Of a stretch of DNA of 64,000 nucleotides, positions 1-9,739 are shown in pieces. The notes under the pieces were generated by a model, which saw only the letters and a program-made list of their open reading frames with translations, had not been told where the DNA came from and made no database searches. Source of the stretch: Cribrihabitans marinus (lineage in GTDB: Bacteria; Pseudomonadota; Alphaproteobacteria; Rhodobacterales; Rhodobacteraceae); NCBI RefSeq assembly GCF_900109035.1, contig NZ_FNYD01000005.1:62001-126000 (forward strand). Direction: 5' to 3'. A program made the translations under genes and the position numbers. Numbering within the stretch: position 1 is the stretch's first letter; every line of letters begins with the position of its first letter.

Positions 1-403
1 AGACGATGGCCACCGAGCGCAGCCGCATCGCCGCGATCGCGGCCAGCGCGGCGGTGAGCGGGTCGCTGACCGCGCGAGTGCGGGCCGATCCGCGCACCAG
101 CTGCGCCACCCGCTCCGCCCCGATCAGCGTGGTGCCCGAGGTGCAGCCGTATCCGACCACGTCGAACGCGGCCGCCGGCGGCAGCAGCGACACCGCCCGG
201 GGAAGCGCGCCCTCCATCGTCGCGATCGTGTCGGGGGTCAGGTCATCGCCGCTGGGGATGCGGGTGACATGGAGCGCCACGTCGCCTCCGGTAAACAGCC
301 GGCGAAAATCCTGCTCGATGGTCTCGTCCACCCGCAGCACCACCAGTCCCAGCGTGGCGCGCGAACCGATCGGGCCGGTCAGGCGATAGGGAAACCGCGC
401 CAT
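1..403 (-). CDS. Asp/Glu racemase / maleate isomerase / arylmalonate decarboxylase family protein (3' end outside window)
   Basis: The gene starts at 403 and runs off the left edge, so only about 134 N-terminal residues are visible. The motif GYGCTSGTT near residues 84-92 carries the first catalytic cysteine (C87) of the Asp/Glu racemase superfamily, in the form seen in maleate cis-trans isomerase and arylmalonate decarboxylase members. It begins 4 bases after the stop of the M24 hydrolase gene, so it is probably the last visible gene of the TRAP operon. The racemase-like EutA of ectoine operons belongs to the same superfamily and also sits with an M24 hydrolase. The second catalytic cysteine lies outside the window, so isomerase, racemase or decarboxylase activity cannot be separated. 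Confidence 0.8.
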   Translation of the reverse strand, partial: MARFPYRLTGPIGSRATLGLVVLRVDETIEQDFRRLFTGGDVALHVTRIPSGDDLTPDTIATMEGALPRAVSLLPPAAAFDVVGYGCTSGTTLIGAERVAQLVRGSARTRAVSDPLTAALAAIAAMRLRSVAIV

Positions 404-407
404 GCCG

Positions 408-1571
408 CTAGCCCAGCACCGGAAGCTCGGCCGGCGCACGCGCCGACAGCAATTCGGGGCCGTCCGCGCGCAGGACGATGTTTTCCTCGTGCACCAGGAT
501 CCGACCCGGGGACACCACCGCGCCCGGCTCCAGCGTCAGCACCATGTTCTCGCGCAGTTCGGTGTCGTCCAGCGGCGTCAGCGAGGGCCATTCGGTCAGG
601 GCAATCCCAAGCCCGTGGCCAAGCCGGCCGCCGCCGGCCTCGACCCCGGCCGATTTCAGGGTCGCGGTCATCAGCCGGTGCAGATCGGCGGCGGTCATTC
701 CCGGCCGCAGGGCGGCCAGCGCCACATCGGTCGCGGCATAGAGCGCATCATGAACCCGGCGCACCGCGTCCGAAGGCGGGCCCACCGCGTAATTGCGGTC
801 GAAATCGCAGAAATACCCGTCCTTCACCGCGCCCGTATCCAGCATCAGGACATCGCCCCGCGCCAGAGGCCGCGCGGTGGCGGGCGAGATCACGTCGCCA
901 TAGCCGCCCGGACCGGCGCCGCCCGCGACATAGCTGACCCAGTCGGCACCTTCCCCAAGCAGCGCGCACTGGAAGTCCCGGAACACCGCATCCAGCGGCA
1001 CGCCGGGACCTGCGAACTCGGGCACCCGGGCAAAGGCGGCGTCGGCGATCCGGCAGGTTGCGCGGATCAGCTCGATCTCGGCCTCGGACTTGATCTCGCG
1101 GACCCGGTGCAGGATGTCGGTGGCATCGGCCATCTCTCGCGGCGCGAGCCGGTCGCTGATGCGCAGGTAGTCCGCGAGCGGCATCCGCAGATGCGTCTCG
1201 AGCCCCATGGGCAGGCCGATGCGCCCGCTCGGGGGCACCATGTCGTTCAGCGTGTCCGCCAGCAGGCTCACGCCGTCATCCTCGGGATGCGGTGCGTCCC
1301 AGCAGCGGATGTCGCTCAGCCAGGTACCTGCCATCAGTTCCGCGCCGATGGACGGGATCACCGCCACCGGATCGCCCGCGGCCGGCACGACCACGAACCA
1401 CGGCCGCGCCGGGCTTTCCCAGAACCGCGTCAGAAACCCGGTGACATAGAACACGTCCGCGGCGGTGGTCAGCAGCAGGGCCGCGATGTCCGCCGCGGCC
1501 ATGCGCGCCTGCAGGGCGGCGACCCGGCGGCGGAACTCACCCTCCGGGTAACGGCCCGGATGGTCACCCAT
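408..1571 (-). CDS. M24 family metallohydrolase (Xaa-Pro peptidase / creatinase / ectoine-hydrolase fold)
   Basis: This 387-residue protein has a creatinase-type N domain and a C-terminal M24 pita-bread domain. The five metal ligands of the family are visible: LDTGA and CDFDRN (two Asp), LGHGLG (His), LTLEPG (Glu) and HEENIV (Glu). Members cleave Xaa-Pro peptides or C-N bonds of creatine, ectoine or related small molecules. The start at 1571 overlaps the upstream PLP-enzyme gene by 8 bases; its purine-rich ribosome site touches the ATG, so the exact start is uncertain. Neighbours (TRAP transporter, PLP lyase, racemase) favour a small modified amino acid over peptides. The sequence does not look like canonical ectoine hydrolase DoeA in its N domain. 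Confidence 0.85.
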   Translation of the reverse strand: MGDHPGRYPEGEFRRRVAALQARMAAADIAALLLTTAADVFYVTGFLTRFWESPARPWFVVVPAAGDPVAVIPSIGAELMAGTWLSDIRCWDAPHPEDDGVSLLADTLNDMVPPSGRIGLPMGLETHLRMPLADYLRISDRLAPREMADATDILHRVREIKSEAEIELIRATCRIADAAFARVPEFAGPGVPLDAVFRDFQCALLGEGADWVSYVAGGAGPGGYGDVISPATARPLARGDVLMLDTGAVKDGYFCDFDRNYAVGPPSDAVRRVHDALYAATDVALAALRPGMTAADLHRLMTATLKSAGVEAGGGRLGHGLGIALTEWPSLTPLDDTELRENMVLTLEPGAVVSPGRILVHEENIVLRADGPELLSARAPAELPVLG

Positions 1572-2622
1572 CCTCCGGCCCTTCGCTGAGGATGGCCAGC
1601 ACCCGGGACGCGGTGTCGATCCCGTCCAGCCCGGCCAGCAGCGCCGCCAGCCCCGCGCCGCCGGACGGCGTGGTGGCAAAGCCAAGCTCGGCAAGCGCCT
1701 CGGTGCCGTCGGCCGCTTCCGCCTCGGTGATCGTGGCGAAGATGTCGGCGTCGCGCGCCAGACCCACCAGCGCGACAAGGGACGGCGTCTTGCAGTCCAG
1801 CCGCCCCATCGACGAGACCGGGCCGGCAGTGGTGACCGGCCGCCCCGCGCGGATGCTCTCGATCAGCGCGGGCGCGGCGGCGGGTTCGACGACGATGATG
1901 ATCGGCGCATCGCCCCAGACCGCGCGGGCATGTGCCGCGACAGCCGCAGCCAGCCCGCCAACGCCGGCCTGCAGCAGGATATGGCTGGGCGGCTCGGGCA
2001 TCTGGTCTGCCGCCTCGGCGGCCATTTGCAGATATCCCTCCATCACCCGGCGGCCCGGCGCGGTGCATCCCGGCCATGTGCTGTCCGACAGAAGGGACCA
2101 GCCCTGGTCCTCCGCCGCGGCCTCGGCCGCCGCCATGCTGTCCTCATAGGTCGCGCCGGCGCGTTCCACGCGCGCGCCCTGGTCGCGCAGGCGGGCGGCA
2201 AAGGCCTCGGGCACGGTCTCGGCCAGGTAGATCACCGCCTGCGCCCCGAAGAGCCGTGCACCGGCGGCGACGGACAAGCCGTGATTGCCCGCGCTGGCGG
2301 TAACATAGGTGCGTCCGGCCAGGGCCGATTGCCAATCGTCCTGCCGCACGGCAGCGGCGGCGTCATGGGCGATCACATAGGCCGCGCCCAGCGCCTTGAA
2401 GCTGCCCAGCCCCATCCGCCCGCGCTCGTCCTTGATCCAGACCGCGCCGGCCCCGGCCCGCGCTGCCACCTCGCGCGCCTCGATCAAAGGGGTTGGCGCA
2501 TGGGCCGGGCACAGCGCCAGCAGGCGCGCCACGGCCGCGGCATCGGTCGAGGGGCGCTGGTCCCCGCTTGTCGCATCCGGCAGGCCGGTGCCGCGCAGCG
2601 GGTTGGCTAGGATCTGCGGCAT
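1564..2622 (-). CDS. PLP-dependent ammonia-lyase, diaminopropionate ammonia-lyase-like
   Basis: This is a fold-type II PLP enzyme of 352 residues. The PLP lysine lies in LGSFKALGAAY, preceded by KDERGRMG as in diaminopropionate ammonia-lyases, and the SDSTWPG segment is also typical of that group. The phosphate loop reads QAGVGGLA. The substrate loop reads ASAGNHG, whereas characterised diaminopropionate lyases have TTDGNHG with a catalytic Asp, so the substrate may differ. The start at 2622 is chosen for its AAGGAG ribosome site 5 bases upstream; a TTG at 2637 is in frame. It follows the TRAP permease and overlaps the M24 gene. The likely role is alpha,beta-elimination releasing ammonia from the imported compound or its hydrolysis product. 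Confidence 0.8.
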   Translation of the reverse strand: MPQILANPLRGTGLPDATSGDQRPSTDAAAVARLLALCPAHAPTPLIEAREVAARAGAGAVWIKDERGRMGLGSFKALGAAYVIAHDAAAAVRQDDWQSALAGRTYVTASAGNHGLSVAAGARLFGAQAVIYLAETVPEAFAARLRDQGARVERAGATYEDSMAAAEAAAEDQGWSLLSDSTWPGCTAPGRRVMEGYLQMAAEAADQMPEPPSHILLQAGVGGLAAAVAAHARAVWGDAPIIIVVEPAAAPALIESIRAGRPVTTAGPVSSMGRLDCKTPSLVALVGLARDADIFATITEAEAADGTEALAELGFATTPSGGAGLAALLAGLDGIDTASRVLAILSEGPEDG

Positions 2623-2676
2623 GGGAACTCCTTTCAAGCTGGCGGCCGGACAGGGCCGCGCCGGATCGCCATCACC

Positions 2677-4080
2677 CTACCCCGCAAGCGACGGCAGGTA
2701 GAGCACGATTGCCGGAAACGCGACCAGCAGGGCAATGGTGATCCCGTCGGCCACGAAGAACGGCATCACGCCGCGGAACACATCCTGCACGCTCAGATCC
2801 GGGCGCACCCCGGCGACCACGAAACAGTTGAGGCCGATGGGCGGCGTGATCAGGCAGAACTCGGCCATCTTGACCACCAGGATGCCGAACCAGATCGCGC
2901 ACATCGGCCCCGACATGCCGAAGGCGCTGTCGGCGGCCGCCACCGTCTCGCCCCCGTTCAGCGCCATGACCGCGGGATAGACCACCGGCAGCGTCAAGAG
3001 CAGCATTCCGATCGCATCCATGAACATGCCCAGCACCGCATAGGCCAGCAGGATGCAGACCAGGATCAGCATCGGCGACAGGGTGAGCGAGGTGATCCAG
3101 TCCGAGAACGCGCCCGGCAGGTCGGCAAAGCCCAGGAACCGCACATAGATCAGCACGCCCCAGATGATCGAGAAGATCATCGCGGTCAGCTTGGCGGTCT
3201 CCAGCAGCGCCGATTTCAGCTGCCCCCAGCGCATCCCGCGCCACAGCGCGAAGCAGAACACGATGAAGGCACCGATGGCCCCGCCTTCGGTGGGCGTACC
3301 CCAGGCCTGCTCGCCGAACGGGTTGTAGACGAAGCCGATGATGATCAGGATCACCGCCACGATGGGCAGCGCGCCGGGCAGCGCGGCAAAGCGCTGGCCC
3401 CAGGTGAAGCCGCCCACGGGCGGGCCGACATTCTTGAAGATCACCGCGATGCCGACGATCAGCAGCCCATAGACCAGCGCCGAGAACGCGCCGGGAATGA
3501 ACCCCGCCAGCAGCAGCCGGCCCACGTCCTGTTCGACGATAATCGCATAGATCACCAGGATCGCCGAGGGCGGGATCAGCGAGGCCAGCGTGCCGCCTGC
3601 CGCCACCACGCCGGCGGCGAACTGCTTGTTGTAGCCGATCTTGAGCATCTCGGGGATGGCGATGCGCGCGAACACCGCCGAGGTCGCCACCGACGCCCCC
3701 GACACCGCCGCGAACCCGGCAGTGGCGAAAACGGTCGACACCGCCAGCCCGCCCGGCACCCAGGCGACCCAGCGTTTCGCGGCCTCGAACAGCGCCCGTG
3801 TCAGACCCGCGTAATAGGCGAGGTAGCCGATCAGGATGAAGGTGGGGATCAGGCTGAGCGTATGGGTCGAGACCTTGGAATGGGGCACCTGCCCCGCGGT
3901 CTTGATCGCCACCGTCAGCGCCCAGCCCAGATCCTCGGAGGCGTAGCCCTTCTTGGACCAGAAGATCCAGACCAGGCCGACCAGCCCGGCCAGCGCCGCG
4001 GCAAAGGCCACGCGCATCCCGACGATCACCAGCACCAGCAAGCCGCCGGTGACCCAGAGCCCGATATCGATTGTCTCCAT
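2677..4080 (-). CDS. TRAP transporter large permease subunit (DctM type)
   Basis: This 467-residue, strongly hydrophobic protein has a dozen or more predicted membrane segments and family features such as SGASVATSAVFARIAIPEM and GGTLASLIPPSAIL. It forms the sodium-coupled permease of a tripartite periplasmic transporter with the small subunit and the binding protein encoded upstream. Only 3 bases separate it from the small-subunit gene. It is longer than many DctM proteins (about 430) because of an extra hydrophilic stretch near residues 225-285. The substrate cannot be read from the permease. Confidence 0.93.
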   Translation of the reverse strand: METIDIGLWVTGGLLVLVIVGMRVAFAAALAGLVGLVWIFWSKKGYASEDLGWALTVAIKTAGQVPHSKVSTHTLSLIPTFILIGYLAYYAGLTRALFEAAKRWVAWVPGGLAVSTVFATAGFAAVSGASVATSAVFARIAIPEMLKIGYNKQFAAGVVAAGGTLASLIPPSAILVIYAIIVEQDVGRLLLAGFIPGAFSALVYGLLIVGIAVIFKNVGPPVGGFTWGQRFAALPGALPIVAVILIIIGFVYNPFGEQAWGTPTEGGAIGAFIVFCFALWRGMRWGQLKSALLETAKLTAMIFSIIWGVLIYVRFLGFADLPGAFSDWITSLTLSPMLILVCILLAYAVLGMFMDAIGMLLLTLPVVYPAVMALNGGETVAAADSAFGMSGPMCAIWFGILVVKMAEFCLITPPIGLNCFVVAGVRPDLSVQDVFRGVMPFFVADGITIALLVAFPAIVLYLPSLAG

Positions 4081-4083
4081 TCC

Positions 4084-4713
4084 TCAGCCCTGCCCGTCCA
4101 GCTGTTCGGCCTCGGCCATTGCCTGTTTCGCGGCATCCTGAATGAGGGGGACCGCAACCGGCGTCTCGAGCCCCAGAACAAGGGCGCGGCCGAACCCCCA
4201 GACCTGCAGTGCCAGCCGCAGGCACAGGACCGAGAAGGCGACCGGCGCCAGCAGCTTGGCCGGCCAGAGCGGAATGCCGATATCGATCGAGCTGTCGCGG
4301 CTCCAAAGCGGCGCTCCGAAATCGAAGCTGCGCAGGAAATGCGCCCAGCTGCCCCAGACCAGCGCCATCATCAGCACCAGGATCAGCAGCACCGACACCA
4401 GTTCGAACAGCCACAGCGCCCGGCCGCGCAGGCGGCTGATGAAGATGTCCATGCGGATGTGCCCGCCCTCGCGCTGCACGAAGGAAATGCCCAGGAAGGC
4501 GATCAGCGGCATCGCCTGCTCGATCCAGTCCACATAGCCCGGCAGGGGCGCGTTGATCGCGTTGCGCCCGCTGACCGACACCACGGCCATCAGCATCAGG
4601 CTGAAGACCGCCAGCCCGCTCAACAGCGCAAACGCCCGTTCCAGCCGCAGCAGGGCGCGGTCGAGACGGCTCAGAATGCTGAGATCCTCCAGCACCGAGG
4701 CATGTCCGGCCAT
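4084..4713 (-). CDS. TRAP transporter small permease subunit (DctQ type)
   Basis: The 209-residue protein has four membrane segments and the DctQ pattern, including VQREGGHIRMD after the second helix. It bridges the binding protein and the large permease. It lies between the YjbR-like gene (3-base gap) and the DctM gene (3-base gap), so the genes are surely cotranscribed. The C-terminal tail after the last helix is hydrophilic and slightly longer than usual. Confidence 0.9.
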   Translation of the reverse strand: MAGHASVLEDLSILSRLDRALLRLERAFALLSGLAVFSLMLMAVVSVSGRNAINAPLPGYVDWIEQAMPLIAFLGISFVQREGGHIRMDIFISRLRGRALWLFELVSVLLILVLMMALVWGSWAHFLRSFDFGAPLWSRDSSIDIGIPLWPAKLLAPVAFSVLCLRLALQVWGFGRALVLGLETPVAVPLIQDAAKQAMAEAEQLDGQG

Positions 4714-4716
4714 TGC

Positions 4717-5079
4717 TCAGTCCCCTTCTATTCCAAGTTCTGCCCGCAGCTTGCGCGTGAGCTTGGCCGCGACCAGTTCGTATGACACTTCGAGATTCTG
4801 GCGCATCTCGTCGTCCGGGACCTGCGCCGGGTCATGCACCTGCAGCCAGGTCATGCCGCGCGAGGCCAGGTAGGGCGCCGGTCGGTATCCCGGCGCATCG
4901 CGCATGAGGTCGAACACCATTTCCGTCACCTTGAAGGAATACGCATCCCCGCCGTCTTTCCAGCCGCCCACGGCAAAGACCTTGCCACCGACCTTCCAGA
5001 CGTCCGAATTGCCCCATTGCACGACGTGGCTCGTGCCGCGCATTGCGCCGCAGAAGGCGTTGAAGCCGTCCCTGTTCAC
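4717..5079 (-). CDS. MmcQ/YjbR-like protein
   Basis: A small 120-residue protein with the YjbR fold signature: WGNSDVWKVGGKVFA, then FKVTEMVFDLMRDAPG, and a C-terminal helical segment with YELVAAKLTRKLR. YjbR/MmcQ proteins resemble a double-wing DNA-binding fold, but their function is unsettled. It is embedded between the TRAP binding-protein and small-permease genes, a position normally holding nothing. Cotranscription suggests a role tied to this operon, for example sensing its substrate, but that is inference. Confidence 0.8.
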   Translation of the reverse strand: MNRDGFNAFCGAMRGTSHVVQWGNSDVWKVGGKVFAVGGWKDGGDAYSFKVTEMVFDLMRDAPGYRPAPYLASRGMTWLQVHDPAQVPDDEMRQNLEVSYELVAAKLTRKLRAELGIEGD

Positions 5080-5140
5080 TGCGCCCCTCCGGCGGCCCGA
5101 GGGCGCGCGTGCCCGCGCGCCCCCGATTTGCCTTGTGCGA

Positions 5141-6157
5141 TCAGTTCCCCGCCTTGGCGGTCTTGAGAGTCTCCATCACAAGGTCATAGAGGTCCTGGGC
5201 CGGAATCCCCTGCGCGGACATGTCCGCGATCCACGCCTCGCGGATCGGATCGGCGGCCTTGGCGCGGAACTCCTCGATGACCGCGTCGTCGATCATCACC
5301 TTCTGCACGCCCTTCTCCTCGAGCACGCCATCCCATTTCTTGAGCAGTTCGCCGTAATTGGCCAGGTAGTGGTCGATGGCCTCGTCGATCGAGCTGTCCA
5401 GCGCCTCGCGATGTTCCGCCGGCAGCGCCTCGTAGGCGTCGATATTGACCACCACGGGGCAGTTCACCGTGCCGGGGTTCAGGTTCGCGGTCCACCAGTC
5501 GGCCTTGTTGATGGTGCCGAAGCTGAGATGGGCATGCTGGGCAAAGGCCACGGTGTCCACCACGCCCGATTCCATCGCGTTGAACGCCTCGGTCGCGGGC
5601 ACCGAGGTGGGCACGCCGCCGACAGCCTCGAAGGCCTGGCCGAGCCCGCCGGTGGCGCGCACCCTCATGCCGTCGAAATCGGCCAGCTCGTCGCGCGGTT
5701 CGCCGGTGCCGACGATGTTGTATTGCGGCATGGGCGAGGTCATGATGATGCGCGCGTTCCACTGCGCCATCTCCTCCATCACCGCGGGATGGTCATAGAC
5801 GGCGTGGCTGACGGCCACTTCCTCGTCCAGGTTGCTCACGCCCAGGAACGGCAGTTCCAGAACGGTGATCGCGCGGTTCTTGTCGCGGTGGTAGCCGGCG
5901 CAGAACTGCGCCATCTCGAAGGCGCCGATGCTGATGCCGTCCAGGTTCTCGCGCGGCTTGCTGAGCCCGCCATAGCTGACGTTGATGGTGAACTCGCCGC
6001 CGGTCTTCTCGGCCACCAGCTCGGCCAGCTTCTCGACATGCTCGGTAAAGGCGCGCCGCTTGCCCCAGACCGAGGCGTTCCACTCGGTCGCGGCGGCATC
6101 GGCCACGAAGGCCACGCTGAGCAGGGCGGCGGATGTGCCGGTCAAAATCTTGTTCAT
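5141..6157 (-). CDS. TRAP transporter periplasmic substrate-binding protein (DctP type)
   Basis: The 338-residue protein begins with a signal peptide ending near AFVADAAA. It has the DctP core, including GMRVRATGGLGQAFEAVGG and VPATEAFNAMESGVVD, where a conserved Arg usually binds a substrate carboxylate. It is the first gene of the minus-strand operon with YjbR, DctQ, DctM, the PLP lyase, the M24 hydrolase and the racemase-like gene. The promoter must lie in the 462-base gap shared with acs. An organic acid or amino-acid derivative is the likely ligand. Confidence 0.92.
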   Translation of the reverse strand: MNKILTGTSAALLSVAFVADAAATEWNASVWGKRRAFTEHVEKLAELVAEKTGGEFTINVSYGGLSKPRENLDGISIGAFEMAQFCAGYHRDKNRAITVLELPFLGVSNLDEEVAVSHAVYDHPAVMEEMAQWNARIIMTSPMPQYNIVGTGEPRDELADFDGMRVRATGGLGQAFEAVGGVPTSVPATEAFNAMESGVVDTVAFAQHAHLSFGTINKADWWTANLNPGTVNCPVVVNIDAYEALPAEHREALDSSIDEAIDHYLANYGELLKKWDGVLEEKGVQKVMIDDAVIEEFRAKAADPIREAWIADMSAQGIPAQDLYDLVMETLKTAKAGN

Positions 6158-6619
6158 GAAGTCCTCCCGTATTGCGCGCAGGCCTTCGGCGGCCCGCTTG
6201 GCCCCACGCTAGTGCGTGAACCGGTCTCTGCCAAGCCTCGCATCCGCGACTCACCTAGCGTCAAGGCGAAGGATTGTTGCCGCTAACGTGCGCCCCGCGA
6301 AACGATGTGTCACACGGATGGCCGGTCAGATACACTGCCGGCACCGGCCGCGGGGGCCGCGGGGGTGGCTTCGGGCCCTGGTGATCGTTGACTCGCAATC
6401 CTCAATTCCGGCAGGCGTTTGCGCCGATATCTGCGCCAAGAGTTTACAGTTACCGCTTTCACTGTGAAACTACTTTACAGTTAATATGTTCATTTACATA
6501 CAGTTATTTCAATATTTTCAGTTTTGCGTATTATCTGGGCAGGTTCGGAACATGATCGACAAATCCTAATCGCCGGGTGAAAACGATCTTCGAATGACAG
6601 TCGTAGGGAGGAGCCACGC
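6158..6619. promoter_or_regulatory. Divergent promoter region between the TRAP operon and acs
   Basis: No gene is visible in these 462 bases. The left 280 bases are GC-rich and featureless to my eye. The right part (about 6440-6540) is strikingly AT-rich and repeat-bearing. A possible acs promoter is TTTCAA at 6507-6512 and TATTAT at 6529-6534 with a 16-base spacer, which would leave an 80-base leader. acs has a strong GGGAGG ribosome site. Confidence 0.5.
6443..6524 (+). repeat. Cluster of TTTACAGTTA-like repeats plus TTTCAC-T-GTGAAA palindrome upstream of acs
   Basis: TTTACAGTTA occurs exactly at 6443-6452 and 6474-6483, which is 31 bases apart or about three helical turns. A third copy keeps TACAGTTA (6499-6506), and a looser one reads TTTTCAGTTT (6515-6524). 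Between the first two lies the palindrome TTTCAC-T-GTGAAA (6457-6469). The last copies overlap the proposed -35 region. The arrangement looks like a multi-site operator for acs or the divergent operon; the regulator is unknown. Confidence 0.5.
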
Positions 6620-8584
<1,965 letters not shown>

Positions 8585-8588
8585 GATC

Positions 8589-9281
8589 ATGGCGGGCGTT
8601 GACGTGATGACCACCCCGGCCGTCCTGATCCTGCTGGGCCCTCCGGGGGCCGGCAAGGGCACCCAGGCGCGCAAGCTGGAGGAGGCCTTCGGGCTGGTTC
8701 AGCTGAGCACCGGCGACCTGCTGCGCGCCGCGGTCGCGGCCGGCACACCGGCCGGCCAGAAGGCCCAGGCGGTGATGGAGGCCGGCGACCTGGTCAGCGA
8801 CGAGATCGTCATCGCCATCCTGCGCGACCGGCTGGCCGAGCCGGACTGTACCAAGGGCGTGATCCTCGACGGGTTTCCGCGCACCACCGTCCAGGCCGAG
8901 GCGCTCGACCGGTTGCTGGCCGAGACCGGCCAGCGGATCGACGGTGCCATCAGCCTCGAGGTCGAGGATGCCGAGATGGTGACGCGGATATCGGGCCGCT
9001 ACACCTGTGCCGGCTGCGGCGAGGGGTATCACGACACGTTCAAGACACCCGCGCAGGCGGGCCTGTGCGACACCTGCGGCAAGACCGAGTTCCTGCGCCG
9101 CGCCGACGACAACGCCGAGACCGTGGCCAGCCGCCTGGCCGCCTATCACGCGCAGACCGCACCGCTGATCGCCTATTACGACGGCAAGGGCGTGCTGAAG
9201 AGAATCGACGCCATGGGCGGGATCGACGAGATCGCCCAGGGCCTCGCCACCATCGTCAAGGGGGCGATGGGCAAGGCTTGA
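8589..9281 (+). CDS. adk: Adenylate kinase, zinc-finger LID type
   Basis: The enzyme interconverts AMP plus ATP and two ADP. The P-loop GPPGAGKG is at residues 17-24, the NMP-binding region reads STGDLLRAAV, and DGFPRT is present. The LID domain carries two Cys pairs (YTCAGCG and LCDTCGK), so a structural zinc is expected. I use the ATG 4 bases after the acs stop; an in-frame ATG at 8607 would remove six residues and neither has a strong ribosome site. Lying directly behind AMP-forming acs, it probably recycles the AMP made there. The usual adk of proteobacteria sits in a ribosomal protein operon, so this may be a second copy. Confidence 0.93.
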   Translation: MAGVDVMTTPAVLILLGPPGAGKGTQARKLEEAFGLVQLSTGDLLRAAVAAGTPAGQKAQAVMEAGDLVSDEIVIAILRDRLAEPDCTKGVILDGFPRTTVQAEALDRLLAETGQRIDGAISLEVEDAEMVTRISGRYTCAGCGEGYHDTFKTPAQAGLCDTCGKTEFLRRADDNAETVASRLAAYHAQTAPLIAYYDGKGVLKRIDAMGGIDEIAQGLATIVKGAMGKA

Positions 9282-9448
9282 TACGCGGGTCCGGCAGGAC
9301 GCCGGCCCCGCCCCCCTACAACGGCTGACCCCGGTTACCCGCCCTGGCGGATCCGGCAAGGCTTGCCCGATGCCGGGGTCCGGCGCGGGGATCGAAGGGC
9401 GCAACGCCGGTCGGGCGCGCGCTCAGGAGGAAGCAAGGAGGAACCGCC

Positions 9449-9733
9449 ATGGCGGATCAACGCACCACCACCGCGCAGGCTGCCGAGGCCGGAAAGGGCT
9501 ATTGGCAGGCCAACGTGCGGATCATTCTCATCAGCCTGGTGATCTGGGCTCTTGTCTCGTTCGGGTTCGGCATCCTGCTGCGCCCCATGCTGTCCGGCAT
9601 CAGCGTCGGTGGCACCGATCTTGGCTTCTGGTTCGCCCAGCAAGGCTCGATCCTCGTCTTCCTGGCGCTGATCTTCTTCTACGCCTGGCGGATGAACCGT
9701 CTCGACCGTGAATTCGGCGTGGAAGAGGAGTAA
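9449..9733 (+). CDS. DUF4212 small subunit of a sodium/solute symporter
   Basis: This 94-residue protein has two membrane helices and a short charged C-terminus (MNRLDREFGVEEE). DUF4212 proteins pair with an SSS-family symporter encoded immediately downstream, as here (6-base gap). A ribosome site AAGGAGG precedes the start. It is likely an accessory subunit needed for assembly or gating of the large transporter. Confidence 0.9.
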   Translation: MADQRTTTAQAAEAGKGYWQANVRIILISLVIWALVSFGFGILLRPMLSGISVGGTDLGFWFAQQGSILVFLALIFFYAWRMNRLDREFGVEEE

Positions 9734-9739
9734 GCCGCC

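Noticed and set aside
408-2622. Calling the M24 and PLP genes doeA and eutB of an ectoine operon
   Set aside because: The PLP enzyme is diaminopropionate-lyase-like, the M24 N domain lacks the DoeA pattern, and doeB and eutC are not seen. Only an analogy is kept.
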